This document shows, one piece after another, positions 15,818 to 25,718 of a DNA stretch of 55,692 nt (position 1 is its first letter; each line of letters opens with the position of its first letter). The notes under the pieces were generated by a model. It was not told where the DNA came from. It did no database searches and saw nothing but the letters and a program-made list of their open reading frames with translations. The translations under genes were made by a program, and so were the position numbers. The stretch comes from a virus: IMG/VR virus record IMGVR_UViG_3300029787_000058, positions 1-55,692 of that record; one strand, 5' to 3'.

Positions 15818-17317
15818 ATGAACAATTTAAAGAAATTTTGGGTCGGAGGCGCTTTGAACATGGCAGCAGGGGCCTACGGTGCAATATCTGGAGCCGTTCA
15901 AGAAAGAAATGCTAGAAAGAGAATGGCGATGGCTGCTGAAGAAGCGGCTAGTCCTATTAGAAGTCAAGCCGCAAGGCAAAGGGTAGCCCGACAAGAGGGT
16001 GATGCTCAGGCTGCTATCGATTCTGCGTTACGTGCAGAGGCAACAGCGGCTCAACAACTAGCACAGGCTGGCGGGGCAAGAGCATTAGCAGGAAGAACTG
16101 CTGGTCTTCAAAGAGCAACCGGTATGTCTACCGATAGGGCCTTACAAAGATTTGGAGATTATGGTGCACAAGTATCTGCTGCACAAGACGCTGCTCAGGT
16201 CAATCAAATTAATCAAAGGCTTGGAGGTAATCTTGACAGACTAGCAAAGGCTGCTGACGCTGGTCGGGCTCAAATGCTTGGCGGTATTGCTCAAGGTATT
16301 GGAGGAATAGCACAGGTAGCGGGTAGTCTATCAAAGAAAAAAAGAGATAATACAAAAGTAGAAACTGCTGATCCAATTACCGGTCTACAGACAAAGGGCC
16401 CTGCAAACTTAACTGAGGATATTGGTAGTGTTGGAGGTATTCCTCAGCCTGGTGCTGACTTACAAACAAAAGGATTGTCAACATTTTCAAGTCAATCAAA
16501 CATACCTAGCGTAAAGCGTAGACGAGGACTGCCAAGTAGTAGTTTTGAAAATGCTGCTAAAATGGCAAGTGGTTTACAATCGAGACGAGCACCTGAAGTA
16601 AACTTTGAAAGTCTTCGAGATGAACCTTTTGTTCCTCAGATACAAGATGCTACTCCGTTAGAGGATTTATCTATTCTTGGAAAGAACATAACACTTCTTC
16701 CTGAAATGGATCCCATCGATACATCTTTTCCTAGAAACACTTCCAACACAGAAAATCTTATTTTAAATCCCGATGGAGGTTATAACCTTTACGATGATGG
16801 CTCAGACGAATATAAATATAACCTTGCAAGGGGCCCACTTCCAGGAACTGCTAGAACTATGGTTGGGGATGCTCAAGGTTTTCGTATTCCTGGTGGAGTT
16901 AGGCGCTCTCCATATTTTGCAAGTAAAAGAAGTCAAGATGTTCAAGACATTATGATTCCTTTTGATGAGGCTATAGAAGAAGAGTTTATGTACGACAGAG
17001 GAGGTATGCAACCTAAATCTTCAGACGAAGAAGTGGATGCACTAAAGGCAATGATGAGAATGGTATCTCACATTAAAAAAGAAGTGGGACCTCATAGCCT
17101 GGAAGAAGAAGTAGAAGAAACTCCAGGTGAATTTGATCATGATAGTAATCCTATTGACATAGTACAGGATGATGAAAAAATTGGAGAGATGACAGGAGGA
17201 GAATATATATTTAATCCTGAGCAGGCAGAAATGCTAAAGCAACTTTCTGAAGAAGGAGATAGCGAACTACATGACTTCGTACGTAACTTGTTAAGTAAAG
17301 AACAATTCAATGGCTGA
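15818..17317 (+). CDS. Putative internal virion protein (Ala-rich, small N-terminal hydrophobic segment)
   Basis: The 499-residue protein starts with a hydrophobic glycine/alanine segment (about residues 9-27, GGALNMAAGAYGAISGAV), then about 150 residues of Ala/Gln/Arg-rich helix with heptad spacing, and an acidic, mostly disordered C-terminal half with an EMTGGEYIFNPEQAEML element near the end. This arrangement is like the smaller ejected internal proteins of T7-type podoviruses. The gene overlaps the next one by 8 bases and belongs to a three-gene set of probable ejection proteins. Confidence 0.6.
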   Translation: MNNLKKFWVGGALNMAAGAYGAISGAVQERNARKRMAMAAEEAASPIRSQAARQRVARQEGDAQAAIDSALRAEATAAQQLAQAGGARALAGRTAGLQRATGMSTDRALQRFGDYGAQVSAAQDAAQVNQINQRLGGNLDRLAKAADAGRAQMLGGIAQGIGGIAQVAGSLSKKKRDNTKVETADPITGLQTKGPANLTEDIGSVGGIPQPGADLQTKGLSTFSSQSNIPSVKRRRGLPSSSFENAAKMASGLQSRRAPEVNFESLRDEPFVPQIQDATPLEDLSILGKNITLLPEMDPIDTSFPRNTSNTENLILNPDGGYNLYDDGSDEYKYNLARGPLPGTARTMVGDAQGFRIPGGVRRSPYFASKRSQDVQDIMIPFDEAIEEEFMYDRGGMQPKSSDEEVDALKAMMRMVSHIKKEVGPHSLEEEVEETPGEFDHDSNPIDIVQDDEKIGEMTGGEYIFNPEQAEMLKQLSEEGDSELHDFVRNLLSKEQFNG

Positions 17318-19256
17318 TACTAGATACTTTCAATCAACAGCGACAATGCCACAGGTGGACTATGGTGCTATATATGATAGGGCTGTTGCTCGAAGAGAAC
17401 AAAGGGAACAAAGAGAACTTGATTATCTAAACTCTTTTCAGCAAGTAAGAGGTGCATTAACTCCTGGAGGAAAAAAATTAGGACAAGAATCATTTCAACT
17501 AATACAAGACAGTCTTAATAGTGGAGATATGTCTGTCGAGGCGCAAAGAGAAAGAACTCAGTTGTACAACGAGTACAAAGATATTATGGCTGCTGGACTT
17601 GAGTATAAGAACAAACTTGACGATGTGTCTAAAAGGATATATGCAGATCCATCAAAATACAATAAGCCTGATGAACTTACTGCTCAAATAGATGTACTTA
17701 GAAATCAAGATTTTACAGATATTACGGATGTAGATAACGCTATCTCAAACATTCCTTCTCTTGCACAGTATAAAAGATACTCTGCTCCTGTATACAGTAT
17801 AAATGATGCGGTTCAAGATTATAGAAAAGGTGTTTCTGTGGATCAATTTTATAACATTGAGACAGGGGAACTAGATAACGAAGGCCTTAAACAAAGTATT
17901 GGTGAGTATTTTGATTTTCAAAACTTAGATGATGATGACATTTATGGAATTATAGCCAGCGATTTAAGGAGCAAAGGATTGTTAAGCAACACAGCGGCAG
18001 ACTCTGCTAGAATACTAGAGATTGTTGGTGATGATGAAAGAGCCAAAGCATCAACTGTTAGTTTTATAGAGAAAGTATATAACGCTAGCATGAATTCTTT
18101 TAATACAGATATTCAAACAGCGGCAGAAAAAAAACGACAATCAGATCTACTAGCATCAAGAGGTAATGTCTTTAGTTATGATCTTCCTAGTGTAACAGGT
18201 GTCGGTAATGAAAGCATACCCTTAACACTTATACCAAAACTAGAACTTATAGGAGATGAAAAGGCTTTAAGTAAGGACAATGCAACTGAGGAGGTAGTTC
18301 CTGTAAGCGCTGTTGGAAATATATCAGGAACTAAGCCAACCTATGAGGATAATAAAGGCGTAAAAAGAACTATTGAAAAAGTAGGTCTTGACTTAAAAGG
18401 AAATCCAATTGTAGTTCTATCATATGATCAACCTGTTGAGGGTTTATTAGGTAAAGAAAAGCATAAGGTGACAGAGATAGTTCCATGGAATGATGTTAGT
18501 GAGATAGGTTGGACTGGTGAAAATCAAGTTGAGAGAATTAAAAGTACAATAGAAGATATGCGATCTAATTATCGGCCGCAAACTCAACCTGGAGAAAATA
18601 CAACAGAGATTACAGATGAAACTGTGATTGAAACACCCGGATCAACAACGCAACCTTCTGCTGTTAGTAGCATATTTGGAGATATGTTAGGTGAATTGCC
18701 TAAAGATGTTGATGATCCAACAAACATACCGCCTTCTGAAAGACCAGTAGAAGTAAAAGAAGAAGAAGAAATAACAATGGAACGACCTGATATAACAGGG
18801 GGGTCAGATAGAACAAATGTAAACTTAGGTCCTGAACTTAAAAGTGCAAGTAACGTACAAGAAAATTTAAATGAAAATGAAGTGGTAGTAGAACAACTAC
18901 CTGAGCCTGCTCAAGAAGATGAACCTAAGTCTCTTGTAGAAAGACAAAACGAGGAGCAAGATAAGATGCGATCTTTATCTAACTCTAGGGAGTATTACAA
19001 TGAGTTAGTTGACGTGGCTGAGATAGTAAATGAATTAGATACTGCTGACTTAGATTTTGGGGATATCCTGCCAAGTAGTATTACCGTAATGACAGAAGAA
19101 AATCTTCAAGATTTAGTCTCTCGCAACGAAATTGATTTAGGAAAATATTCAGTTAAAGAATTTAAAGATTTGATAGCAGAGTATGTAGATAATTATCCTC
19201 TTTTCTTTAAGAGTGCTTTAGATCAAGATGGTCAAATGGAATTAGTTGAAGTTTAA
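17310..19256 (+). CDS. Putative internal virion/ejection protein
   Basis: The 648-residue, acidic protein is helical in the first 260 residues (Arg/Gln/Glu-rich helices), has a compact beta part around 290-410, and ends with a long Glu/Pro/Thr-rich disordered stretch (about 420-560) and a final helical domain. It has no recognised catalytic motif. It sits between the Ala-rich protein and the 1878-residue protein with overlapping or nearly touching ends, which is the usual arrangement of podovirus internal core proteins. Confidence 0.55.
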   Translation: MADTRYFQSTATMPQVDYGAIYDRAVARREQREQRELDYLNSFQQVRGALTPGGKKLGQESFQLIQDSLNSGDMSVEAQRERTQLYNEYKDIMAAGLEYKNKLDDVSKRIYADPSKYNKPDELTAQIDVLRNQDFTDITDVDNAISNIPSLAQYKRYSAPVYSINDAVQDYRKGVSVDQFYNIETGELDNEGLKQSIGEYFDFQNLDDDDIYGIIASDLRSKGLLSNTAADSARILEIVGDDERAKASTVSFIEKVYNASMNSFNTDIQTAAEKKRQSDLLASRGNVFSYDLPSVTGVGNESIPLTLIPKLELIGDEKALSKDNATEEVVPVSAVGNISGTKPTYEDNKGVKRTIEKVGLDLKGNPIVVLSYDQPVEGLLGKEKHKVTEIVPWNDVSEIGWTGENQVERIKSTIEDMRSNYRPQTQPGENTTEITDETVIETPGSTTQPSAVSSIFGDMLGELPKDVDDPTNIPPSERPVEVKEEEEITMERPDITGGSDRTNVNLGPELKSASNVQENLNENEVVVEQLPEPAQEDEPKSLVERQNEEQDKMRSLSNSREYYNELVDVAEIVNELDTADLDFGDILPSSITVMTEENLQDLVSRNEIDLGKYSVKEFKDLIAEYVDNYPLFFKSALDQDGQMELVEV

Positions 19257-19268
19257 AACTAATAGAAT

Positions 19269-22200
19269 ATGAATGAAGAAGAACTAAAAGAACTACAGCG
19301 ATTGTATGATGGGGGCGTTCAGTTGGACGTTGTCAAAGACCGCCTGGTTGCAGGCGGCCAAGAGCAAGTTATTCCAGAGGTAGAGGAATTCTATCAAAAA
19401 AAAAAAGACTTTGGAGTCGAAGATACAGTCTCCGAATTGGAAGATACTGTCTCTCTTTCGAACTTACCAGTCACTCTCGCGGCTGAACAGTTACCTGAGA
19501 AGTTCAACGAATTTGCTGAAAAGAGTCCTTCGTTTGCCCCTAGAAATGGCATAGTAGAGGATGTTCTTGGAACTGTTTCTGACGACCCTTCGGAAGGTAA
19601 GCGTACTCTTTTAATAATAGATGACAACCCTAGTGAGTTAGGCCGTCTTTGGAATCGTGCTATTTCAAGGGGAAGACTTGCAAGTTTACTGGCAGAACAA
19701 AGAACCACAGGGTACACTAACCTAGAAGATGTTGCTTATTATAGTGATATTGCACAAAGAGATGCTCCAAAAGAATCAGACATTTTAAAGGTAAATCAAG
19801 ACAATCATCCCATTGCTTCTTTTGTTCTAGATCTTGCAACCATGATACCTGAAAGTTTGATCGCAAGTTTTGCTGCCCCTGAAGTAACTGTTCCTGGAGC
19901 GCTTGCCGGTGGCGCTGCGGGTTCAGTTATACCCTTTTTCGGAAACATAGGTGGTGCATTAGCAGGATTCTTTGGTACAGGTTCTGGCGCTCTTGAATAC
20001 GCAGGATCTTTCTTTGACTCTCTTCAAGAAGAGGGCGTGGATGTAACTGATGAGGCACAATTAAGAGAAGTTCTTTTTAAAGAAACTCCAGAGGGCGAAA
20101 AAAAATTACAACAAGCAGCGCTTAGAGGTAGGCAAAAGGGAATTCCTATAGGCATACTTGATGGCATAACAGCGGGACGAGGTGGTCAGTTTTTAAAACA
20201 AGCGATCAAAAAGGGAACATCAAGAAATATTGCGGCATTAAAAGAAATTGGTTTTGACTCAGCACTAGGATCAGGTGGTGAGTTGATTGGACAGGCTGCC
20301 CAGGGTAAGGATATCCAATGGAGAGATGTGTTACTAGAAGGTGCGGCAGGCCCCTTCACAGGAGCCCCAGGTGCTATATATAATTACTATGCTACTGAGG
20401 CGCTAACTCCAGGGGAAAGAAATTATTCTAAATGGGCAGGTACTCAAGATCCTAAAAAATTAAATCAGAGCATGGCGGTGGCTTTGGCATCTGACAATGG
20501 TCGTATAGGTGTTATCGATTCTGATATTAAAAAGATTAAAAGAGATTTAAAAAAGCCTGGTCAAAATCCAACTGTTAGAAAAGCATTAAGTGAAGACCTT
20601 AAAAAACTGACTAATCAAAAATATACTTCTCTTCTAGAAATACAACAACAATTAATAGGCCTGAACAGCGAAACATTTTCAAAGGCAGCAGACATAACTC
20701 AAGAAATATTTGCATCTAACGAAGTGTTAAGAGGTGATGATAGACTTTCTACTACAGAAAGAGCAGCACTTGAGCGACAAATAAATGAAAAAGGAAAGGA
20801 GTTAAATGAACTAACTAAAATACAGAAAGATGATACGCAAAGTCAACAACAAGTACAGAGTGACATCCAAGAAAGGCAAAAATTTAGGGGAATACCAAAG
20901 TCTGAAAGAGGCTCAAAAAAGACTGAAAGTGGTAGAATACTTCAAGAACGCACAGAGGAGATAGAATTAGATAGTGATTTATTAGAAAATTCTAGAAATA
21001 AATATAACGAATTAGGATATCTAAACCTATTAGATCCTAATGATGCCGCTGTATTATCTGAAGAAATAGGAAACCTAAGTCCGGGAGATCGTGTAGAGGT
21101 AGAAAAAATGATATTAGCATCTGAGGCATTTAAATCTTTAAACCCTAAAGCAGAGAATTTTATAATAGGATTCACGGAAGATGGTTATAAAAACGCAGGT
21201 AAATCCATTGGTTTTGAAAACATAGATGGTACTTTGGGTATGACTTCTACCACCAAAGCAGATGGTACTAGAGCAGTTGGTGATAATATTATACAATTAT
21301 TGGGGTCTAAAAGAAAAAGAAAAAGAGCAGACAGGGTTGCGTATAAAACTGCATATCATGAAATTCTTCATAATGTTTTTGCTGATTATTTTGATGCTAA
21401 TCCTGTAGACTTTAATCAGTTTAGAGACTTAATTGTGAATCGACTAAAGCGTTCTGACGTTAAGGAACTTAATGAGTTTGCAGAACTATATGAAGAAAGA
21501 TCTACTGGTTCTTACAAGTCTGAAGAATTTATGGTTGATCTCGGTGCTAAAATAGGAGCAGGTGAAATACAATTTTCTCCTACGTTTTTACAAGAATTAA
21601 AAGCAATTTTAAATAACATCATAAGAAAACTCACTAACGATAAAATACAATTGTTCGAAGACGCTGGACTTGCAAAGGATATAGAGGGTTATCTTACTGG
21701 TGTTACGGAGGCCATACGTACCGGGTCTGATTTAAGGAAAGTTAAAGTAGCAGACAGATTAAAAAGCGATAGATTTAAAAGAACTCCTGAAGGTGTAGAG
21801 GTAAAGATAGACCCTGAAACTCAAGAGGAAACATTTAAAGTTACTGAATCAAGAAATGTAGAAGGACGACCTGATCCCGAAACTTTTGAAAGACAGAAAG
21901 ATGTACTTGAACCTATCACTGATTGGATCAAATCCACTACTGACAAGACGTTAAAAGATTTAGAGAAAAGACTTGGTACAAGATTAAGAGGAGCGAATAG
22001 AAAGGTAGTACAAGCACAAGAGGTTTCTTCTTCTATGGTGTCTCAAATTTTAAATCGTTTATATGTTACTTCTAACCGAATAAAAAAAGCAGTCAACAAA
22101 TTATCTCAAGAAGATCAACAGCGGATAATGGATTTGACAAACGAATATTATTTTTCAAATATTCCCTTTAATCAAAAGAAAGCGCTCCAGGAAATTATAA

Positions 22201-24905
22201 ATCAAGATGAAAATCTAGCACAAGATATTGAGTTACTTAAATTTTTACTTGAAGATCAACAAAATAAAATCCTTAATAATCCTGCTTTTGATTCATTAAG
22301 TGATAATTTATTGGAAAAAATTAAAGATAGTGTGGGTGAATATGGTGTCCGATCATATAGAATATTTACAGACCCTAACTTTAAAATAGATCCTGAGTTA
22401 CGAAAGGCTGCCAAAAAAGATTTAATAGAACAAGCATTGTTTAAACTTCGACAAGAAATATTAGATGGCGAGGCTGAACTAGATGGTCTAGTAAAATATT
22501 ACGAAGCAAAAATCGAAAATGAAAATGTAGATTACACTGTTGAAGATGTAATAGGTGTAATTGAAAATGATCCTACAGGACAAGATGCTATTGATTTTGT
22601 TAATGAGTATGTCAATAGTCAGGTAAAAACTGTACAGCGAGATGTAAATAATACATTAAAGTTTTACGACGATGTAGCAAATAATAGAGCCAAAATAAGA
22701 AAAGGATATACCGGGGATCCTGAGATGGCTCAGGTTAGAGTTAAAGGTAAAAACTTAATGAAAAGAAAAGATCTTCCTGAGTCATTAAGAAAAATGATGG
22801 GTGAAGAAGATAATCCATACATTAGAATGGTAACCTCTGTTAGTAACATAGCACAGATGAACGCAAACTTTACGATGATAAATAAATTCAATGAGATATC
22901 TCGTGAAAGTGGAATGGGTCCTATGATATTACGTCCGGTCGAATACAGTCAAATGAAGAAAGTGTTGGCAGACCCAGAATTAGATTTGGCTCCAGAGGTT
23001 TTAACAAAATTTGCAAGAACTTTAGGATTGATAGATCCTGATGTAGACGTGCAAGTTATCATGGACGAACAAGGATTTGAAAATATTAGGCAGGCTCAAG
23101 ATTTTATTTCTGATTTTTTCCAAGATAATTATACAGTTGTTAACGACAGCAGATCTCCCATGAATGGTAAGGCTGTGTCTAATGAGTTCTTAGATATGGT
23201 TAAACAAACACCTATGTACCAGGCAAAAGGTGAAAGTTTAAAAGATACTTTTCTGCAAGGTTATTTTAATACCCTTTTACAAATGCGAAAGGTTAGGGTT
23301 CTTTACAACCTACCTACCTGGAGAAAAAATATAATGGGTGGGTGGTATTTCCTTGCCGCCAACGGTATGTTTGGTTATAGTCAGGAGCGAGGTGGCCTTA
23401 CTGTAATGAAAGATCTTAAAAATAGATTAAAGAAAATTAAAACTGGAGAGACTGATCCTGACATAGAAGCATTGCTTGACAAGGTTGGTGATTTAGGTTT
23501 GCTAGGGGCTTCATTAAATGCAGCCTTAGTGGGAGACATAAACGAGTCGTATTATGACATGGCATCTGGAGGAGACGCTAATGCTGCGTGGTCTTGGCTG
23601 CCTAAGTACTTGCAAGAGCAACAAAAAAAATTAGGCTCTAAGTCTTCTCGCATTGCTTATCAGTATGGTTTTATAGATGACTATACAAAACTTATTGCCT
23701 ACTTATCTAAAAGAGAAAACTTTGCTCGACGATTAACATCAAATCCTGAAGGTAAATCATACAGCGAATTAACTACACCTCAACAACAAGAAGTTGATCT
23801 TGCTGTGGTAGAAAGGATAAAACAAAATATGCCTACTATGTCTAGGATAAGTCCAATGTTTAGGAATATAATGCAGTTACCATTCGGAGACTTTTTGTCA
23901 TTTAGGATAGAAGCATTTCGAAGTTTCTTTTCAATATATCTGAATGCAATTAACGATATAAAGGAAGGTATAACCAATAATAATCTTTCTAAATCTCAGC
24001 GTAATGCTTTTATACTTGATGGGTTTAGATCTTTTTCTATGGGATTAGCGATGTCTAGTATGTCTGCGGCAGGTTATAAATTTATTGCTAATCAATTCTT
24101 GGATGATGAGGATGACGTAGAATTATCAAATGACGTAAGGGGTGTTAACTATGTTCTCCCGCCTTGGATGGTTGGTTCTAATATCATTCCTGTGTCGATG
24201 AATAAAGATGGAACTATGAGGTTTATAAATATTAGTTCTGAAGACCCTTATGATGAAATGCAAGGTTTGATTTATGGTAGAAAAGGAATATCAAGAAGCC
24301 AAAGTTTAATATCTATAGGTAGAGACTTTACAGACCCCAACCTCGCTGTTAGTTTATTAACTAATCTAATCGAAGGAAAGAACTCGTATGGTGCACCTAT
24401 AGTTCGTAATCAAGATGCAACATGGTTTAACAGGTGGATCATTGGTAGTACGTTAAGCGATTGGTCCAATGCTTATGGCTCATACATATTTAAAGAAATG
24501 TTTATTCCTCCTAATATCAACTACGTATCGAAACAAGTTCGTAAGCGAATTAAGGAAGGGGAAGAAAATCCTGATGCACAATTAGATCCTATCTCAACAG
24601 CGTTACAATTAGGTACATCATTGGTATTCAGGGACTACCCTGTTAATATTAGCAAACAATTTTATTATAACCTAGAGGATCAAAACTTTTTTACTCCGTA
24701 TAAAGATTTGTCTAAACGAGAAAAGTTCAACAGAAAAGTTAGGCTTAATGAAATCAAAACAGCATATGATTTTATAAGAAAATATGGATCTAAATTTGAT
24801 AACCAGGGAATCATTAGATCGGCTTCGAAGAGTATAAAAAATAAGTTCCGAAAGAGTAGAGCAGAACAGTTGTATCTCTTGTATAACATAGACTTGCCGG
24901 AATAA
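19269..24905 (+). CDS. 1878-residue internal virion protein with a metallopeptidase-like (HExxH) domain
   Basis: This is the largest gene in the window. A Gly/Ala-rich hydrophobic segment (about 207-245) could insert into a membrane. Residues 697-701 read HEILH, an HExxH zinc site, inside AYHEILHNVFADYF, with a possible third ligand Glu in SEEFMVDLGAKI near 750: a gluzincin-like pattern. Long helical regions follow. Very large proteins with an embedded peptidase, nuclease or other domain, injected with the DNA, are known as large polyvalent proteins of phages. It is the third member of the internal-protein set and would help DNA entry or cut a host target. The HExxH is visible; zinc binding and activity are inferred. 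Confidence 0.65.
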   Translation: MNEEELKELQRLYDGGVQLDVVKDRLVAGGQEQVIPEVEEFYQKKKDFGVEDTVSELEDTVSLSNLPVTLAAEQLPEKFNEFAEKSPSFAPRNGIVEDVLGTVSDDPSEGKRTLLIIDDNPSELGRLWNRAISRGRLASLLAEQRTTGYTNLEDVAYYSDIAQRDAPKESDILKVNQDNHPIASFVLDLATMIPESLIASFAAPEVTVPGALAGGAAGSVIPFFGNIGGALAGFFGTGSGALEYAGSFFDSLQEEGVDVTDEAQLREVLFKETPEGEKKLQQAALRGRQKGIPIGILDGITAGRGGQFLKQAIKKGTSRNIAALKEIGFDSALGSGGELIGQAAQGKDIQWRDVLLEGAAGPFTGAPGAIYNYYATEALTPGERNYSKWAGTQDPKKLNQSMAVALASDNGRIGVIDSDIKKIKRDLKKPGQNPTVRKALSEDLKKLTNQKYTSLLEIQQQLIGLNSETFSKAADITQEIFASNEVLRGDDRLSTTERAALERQINEKGKELNELTKIQKDDTQSQQQVQSDIQERQKFRGIPKSERGSKKTESGRILQERTEEIELDSDLLENSRNKYNELGYLNLLDPNDAAVLSEEIGNLSPGDRVEVEKMILASEAFKSLNPKAENFIIGFTEDGYKNAGKSIGFENIDGTLGMTSTTKADGTRAVGDNIIQLLGSKRKRKRADRVAYKTAYHEILHNVFADYFDANPVDFNQFRDLIVNRLKRSDVKELNEFAELYEERSTGSYKSEEFMVDLGAKIGAGEIQFSPTFLQELKAILNNIIRKLTNDKIQLFEDAGLAKDIEGYLTGVTEAIRTGSDLRKVKVADRLKSDRFKRTPEGVEVKIDPETQEETFKVTESRNVEGRPDPETFERQKDVLEPITDWIKSTTDKTLKDLEKRLGTRLRGANRKVVQAQEVSSSMVSQILNRLYVTSNRIKKAVNKLSQEDQQRIMDLTNEYYFSNIPFNQKKALQEIINQDENLAQDIELLKFLLEDQQNKILNNPAFDSLSDNLLEKIKDSVGEYGVRSYRIFTDPNFKIDPELRKAAKKDLIEQALFKLRQEILDGEAELDGLVKYYEAKIENENVDYTVEDVIGVIENDPTGQDAIDFVNEYVNSQVKTVQRDVNNTLKFYDDVANNRAKIRKGYTGDPEMAQVRVKGKNLMKRKDLPESLRKMMGEEDNPYIRMVTSVSNIAQMNANFTMINKFNEISRESGMGPMILRPVEYSQMKKVLADPELDLAPEVLTKFARTLGLIDPDVDVQVIMDEQGFENIRQAQDFISDFFQDNYTVVNDSRSPMNGKAVSNEFLDMVKQTPMYQAKGESLKDTFLQGYFNTLLQMRKVRVLYNLPTWRKNIMGGWYFLAANGMFGYSQERGGLTVMKDLKNRLKKIKTGETDPDIEALLDKVGDLGLLGASLNAALVGDINESYYDMASGGDANAAWSWLPKYLQEQQKKLGSKSSRIAYQYGFIDDYTKLIAYLSKRENFARRLTSNPEGKSYSELTTPQQQEVDLAVVERIKQNMPTMSRISPMFRNIMQLPFGDFLSFRIEAFRSFFSIYLNAINDIKEGITNNNLSKSQRNAFILDGFRSFSMGLAMSSMSAAGYKFIANQFLDDEDDVELSNDVRGVNYVLPPWMVGSNIIPVSMNKDGTMRFINISSEDPYDEMQGLIYGRKGISRSQSLISIGRDFTDPNLAVSLLTNLIEGKNSYGAPIVRNQDATWFNRWIIGSTLSDWSNAYGSYIFKEMFIPPNINYVSKQVRKRIKEGEENPDAQLDPISTALQLGTSLVFRDYPVNISKQFYYNLEDQNFFTPYKDLSKREKFNRKVRLNEIKTAYDFIRKYGSKFDNQGIIRSASKSIKNKFRKSRAEQLYLLYNIDLPE

Positions 24906-24975
24906 TTTCAGATAATTATTTGTAATTTATAGTCAATACCTTTGTCACTCAAACTACTAGGTAACATAACATAAC
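24906..24975 (+). promoter_or_regulatory. Gap with a possible promoter for the small membrane gene pair
   Basis: TACCTTTG at 24937-24944 is an exact TAnnTTTG box with a TTTG at 24919-24922, but the 14-base spacing between them is shorter than the usual 17-23. The ATG follows 32 bases later at 24976. It would allow separate timing of the two small membrane genes. Confidence 0.45.
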
Positions 24976-25284
24976 ATGGGTAAAAGCAAGTCCGCTATAG
25001 ATAGATTAGATGAGTTCGGTGAAGACCGAGTCTTTGGAATTAGTATTAAGACGTTAGTCGCTATAAGTATGACGGTGGCAATAGCCGCCTCTGGTTATAC
25101 AATGATGACGAACGAGATCCAAATTGCTAAGGAGTTACCTGTTCCCCCTGTTACAGCAGAAGAGTTCAAGTTGCAGACAGAGATCATTGAGAATGCTATA
25201 ATTGAGACTCAGCAAGACATTGAAAATATAAACAGTAGCCTTAAAAAAATTGACGAGCGTCTTTATAATTTGTCTAGGAAATGA
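24976..25284 (+). CDS. Membrane protein with C-terminal coiled coil (lysis or accessory candidate)
   Basis: The 102-residue protein has one membrane helix (about residues 24-44), a Pro-rich linker (ELPVPPVTAEEF) and a C-terminal coiled coil (about 65-100). Its cytoplasmic N-terminus and outside coil are as in i-spanins. The stop overlaps the ATG of the next gene (ATGA), which encodes a lipoprotein. The pair may therefore be a two-part spanin, although the partner looks complete alone. Confidence 0.7.
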   Translation: MGKSKSAIDRLDEFGEDRVFGISIKTLVAISMTVAIAASGYTMMTNEIQIAKELPVPPVTAEEFKLQTEIIENAIIETQQDIENINSSLKKIDERLYNLSRK

Positions 25285-25718
25285 AATGTTCTACGCTAAG
25301 TCTGGCGTTTTTTGTAACTTTACTTCTAGTAATTTTAACTACAAGTTGTAGCACTCAATGGCATCTGAAAAGAGCAATCAAGAAAGACCCAACAATACTA
25401 GTACAGGATACAGCGATTGTTATGGATACGGTTGTCATCGAGAAGACTGCTGTGCTGGATTCGGTCATCACCTCAAAGGTGGATACGATAGAGATAGTGA
25501 AGAACAACTTCCGAGTGAAGATTATGCGCGCTTACGACACCCTCATAATAGATGGAGGCTGTGATGCTGATACAATAGTCAGGACTGTTAGCGTTCCCTT
25601 TGAAAAAATAGTTTATGTTGCCCACGATAAGTGGTATCACAAGATGTATAAAGGATCTTTCTTTCTGTTAACCGCTATTGCTTTATTCGCTTACGGTTAC
25701 CGTTTGACCAGGAACTAA
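25281..25718 (+). CDS. Lipoprotein with C-terminal membrane helix (unimolecular spanin candidate)
   Basis: The 145-residue protein starts with a signal peptide and lipobox (ILTTSC, Cys at about residue 23), continues with a Val/Asp/Thr-rich beta segment with regular TIEIV- and TAIVMDTVVI-type strands, and ends in a second hydrophobic helix (about 126-140, FFLLTAIALFAYGY) followed by Arg residues. A protein anchored by lipid in the outer membrane and by a C-terminal helix in the inner membrane is the architecture of u-spanins such as T1 gp11, which fuse the two membranes at lysis. It ends the late operon and overlaps the convergent minus-strand gene by 36 bases. Confidence 0.6.
   Translation: MKCSTLSLAFFVTLLLVILTTSCSTQWHLKRAIKKDPTILVQDTAIVMDTVVIEKTAVLDSVITSKVDTIEIVKNNFRVKIMRAYDTLIIDGGCDADTIVRTVSVPFEKIVYVAHDKWYHKMYKGSFFLLTAIALFAYGYRLTRN

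Noticed and set aside
25358-25564. A 68-residue plus-strand frame inside the spanin-like gene
   Set aside because: It overlaps completely with the lipoprotein frame, which has the signal peptide, lipobox and membrane helix.
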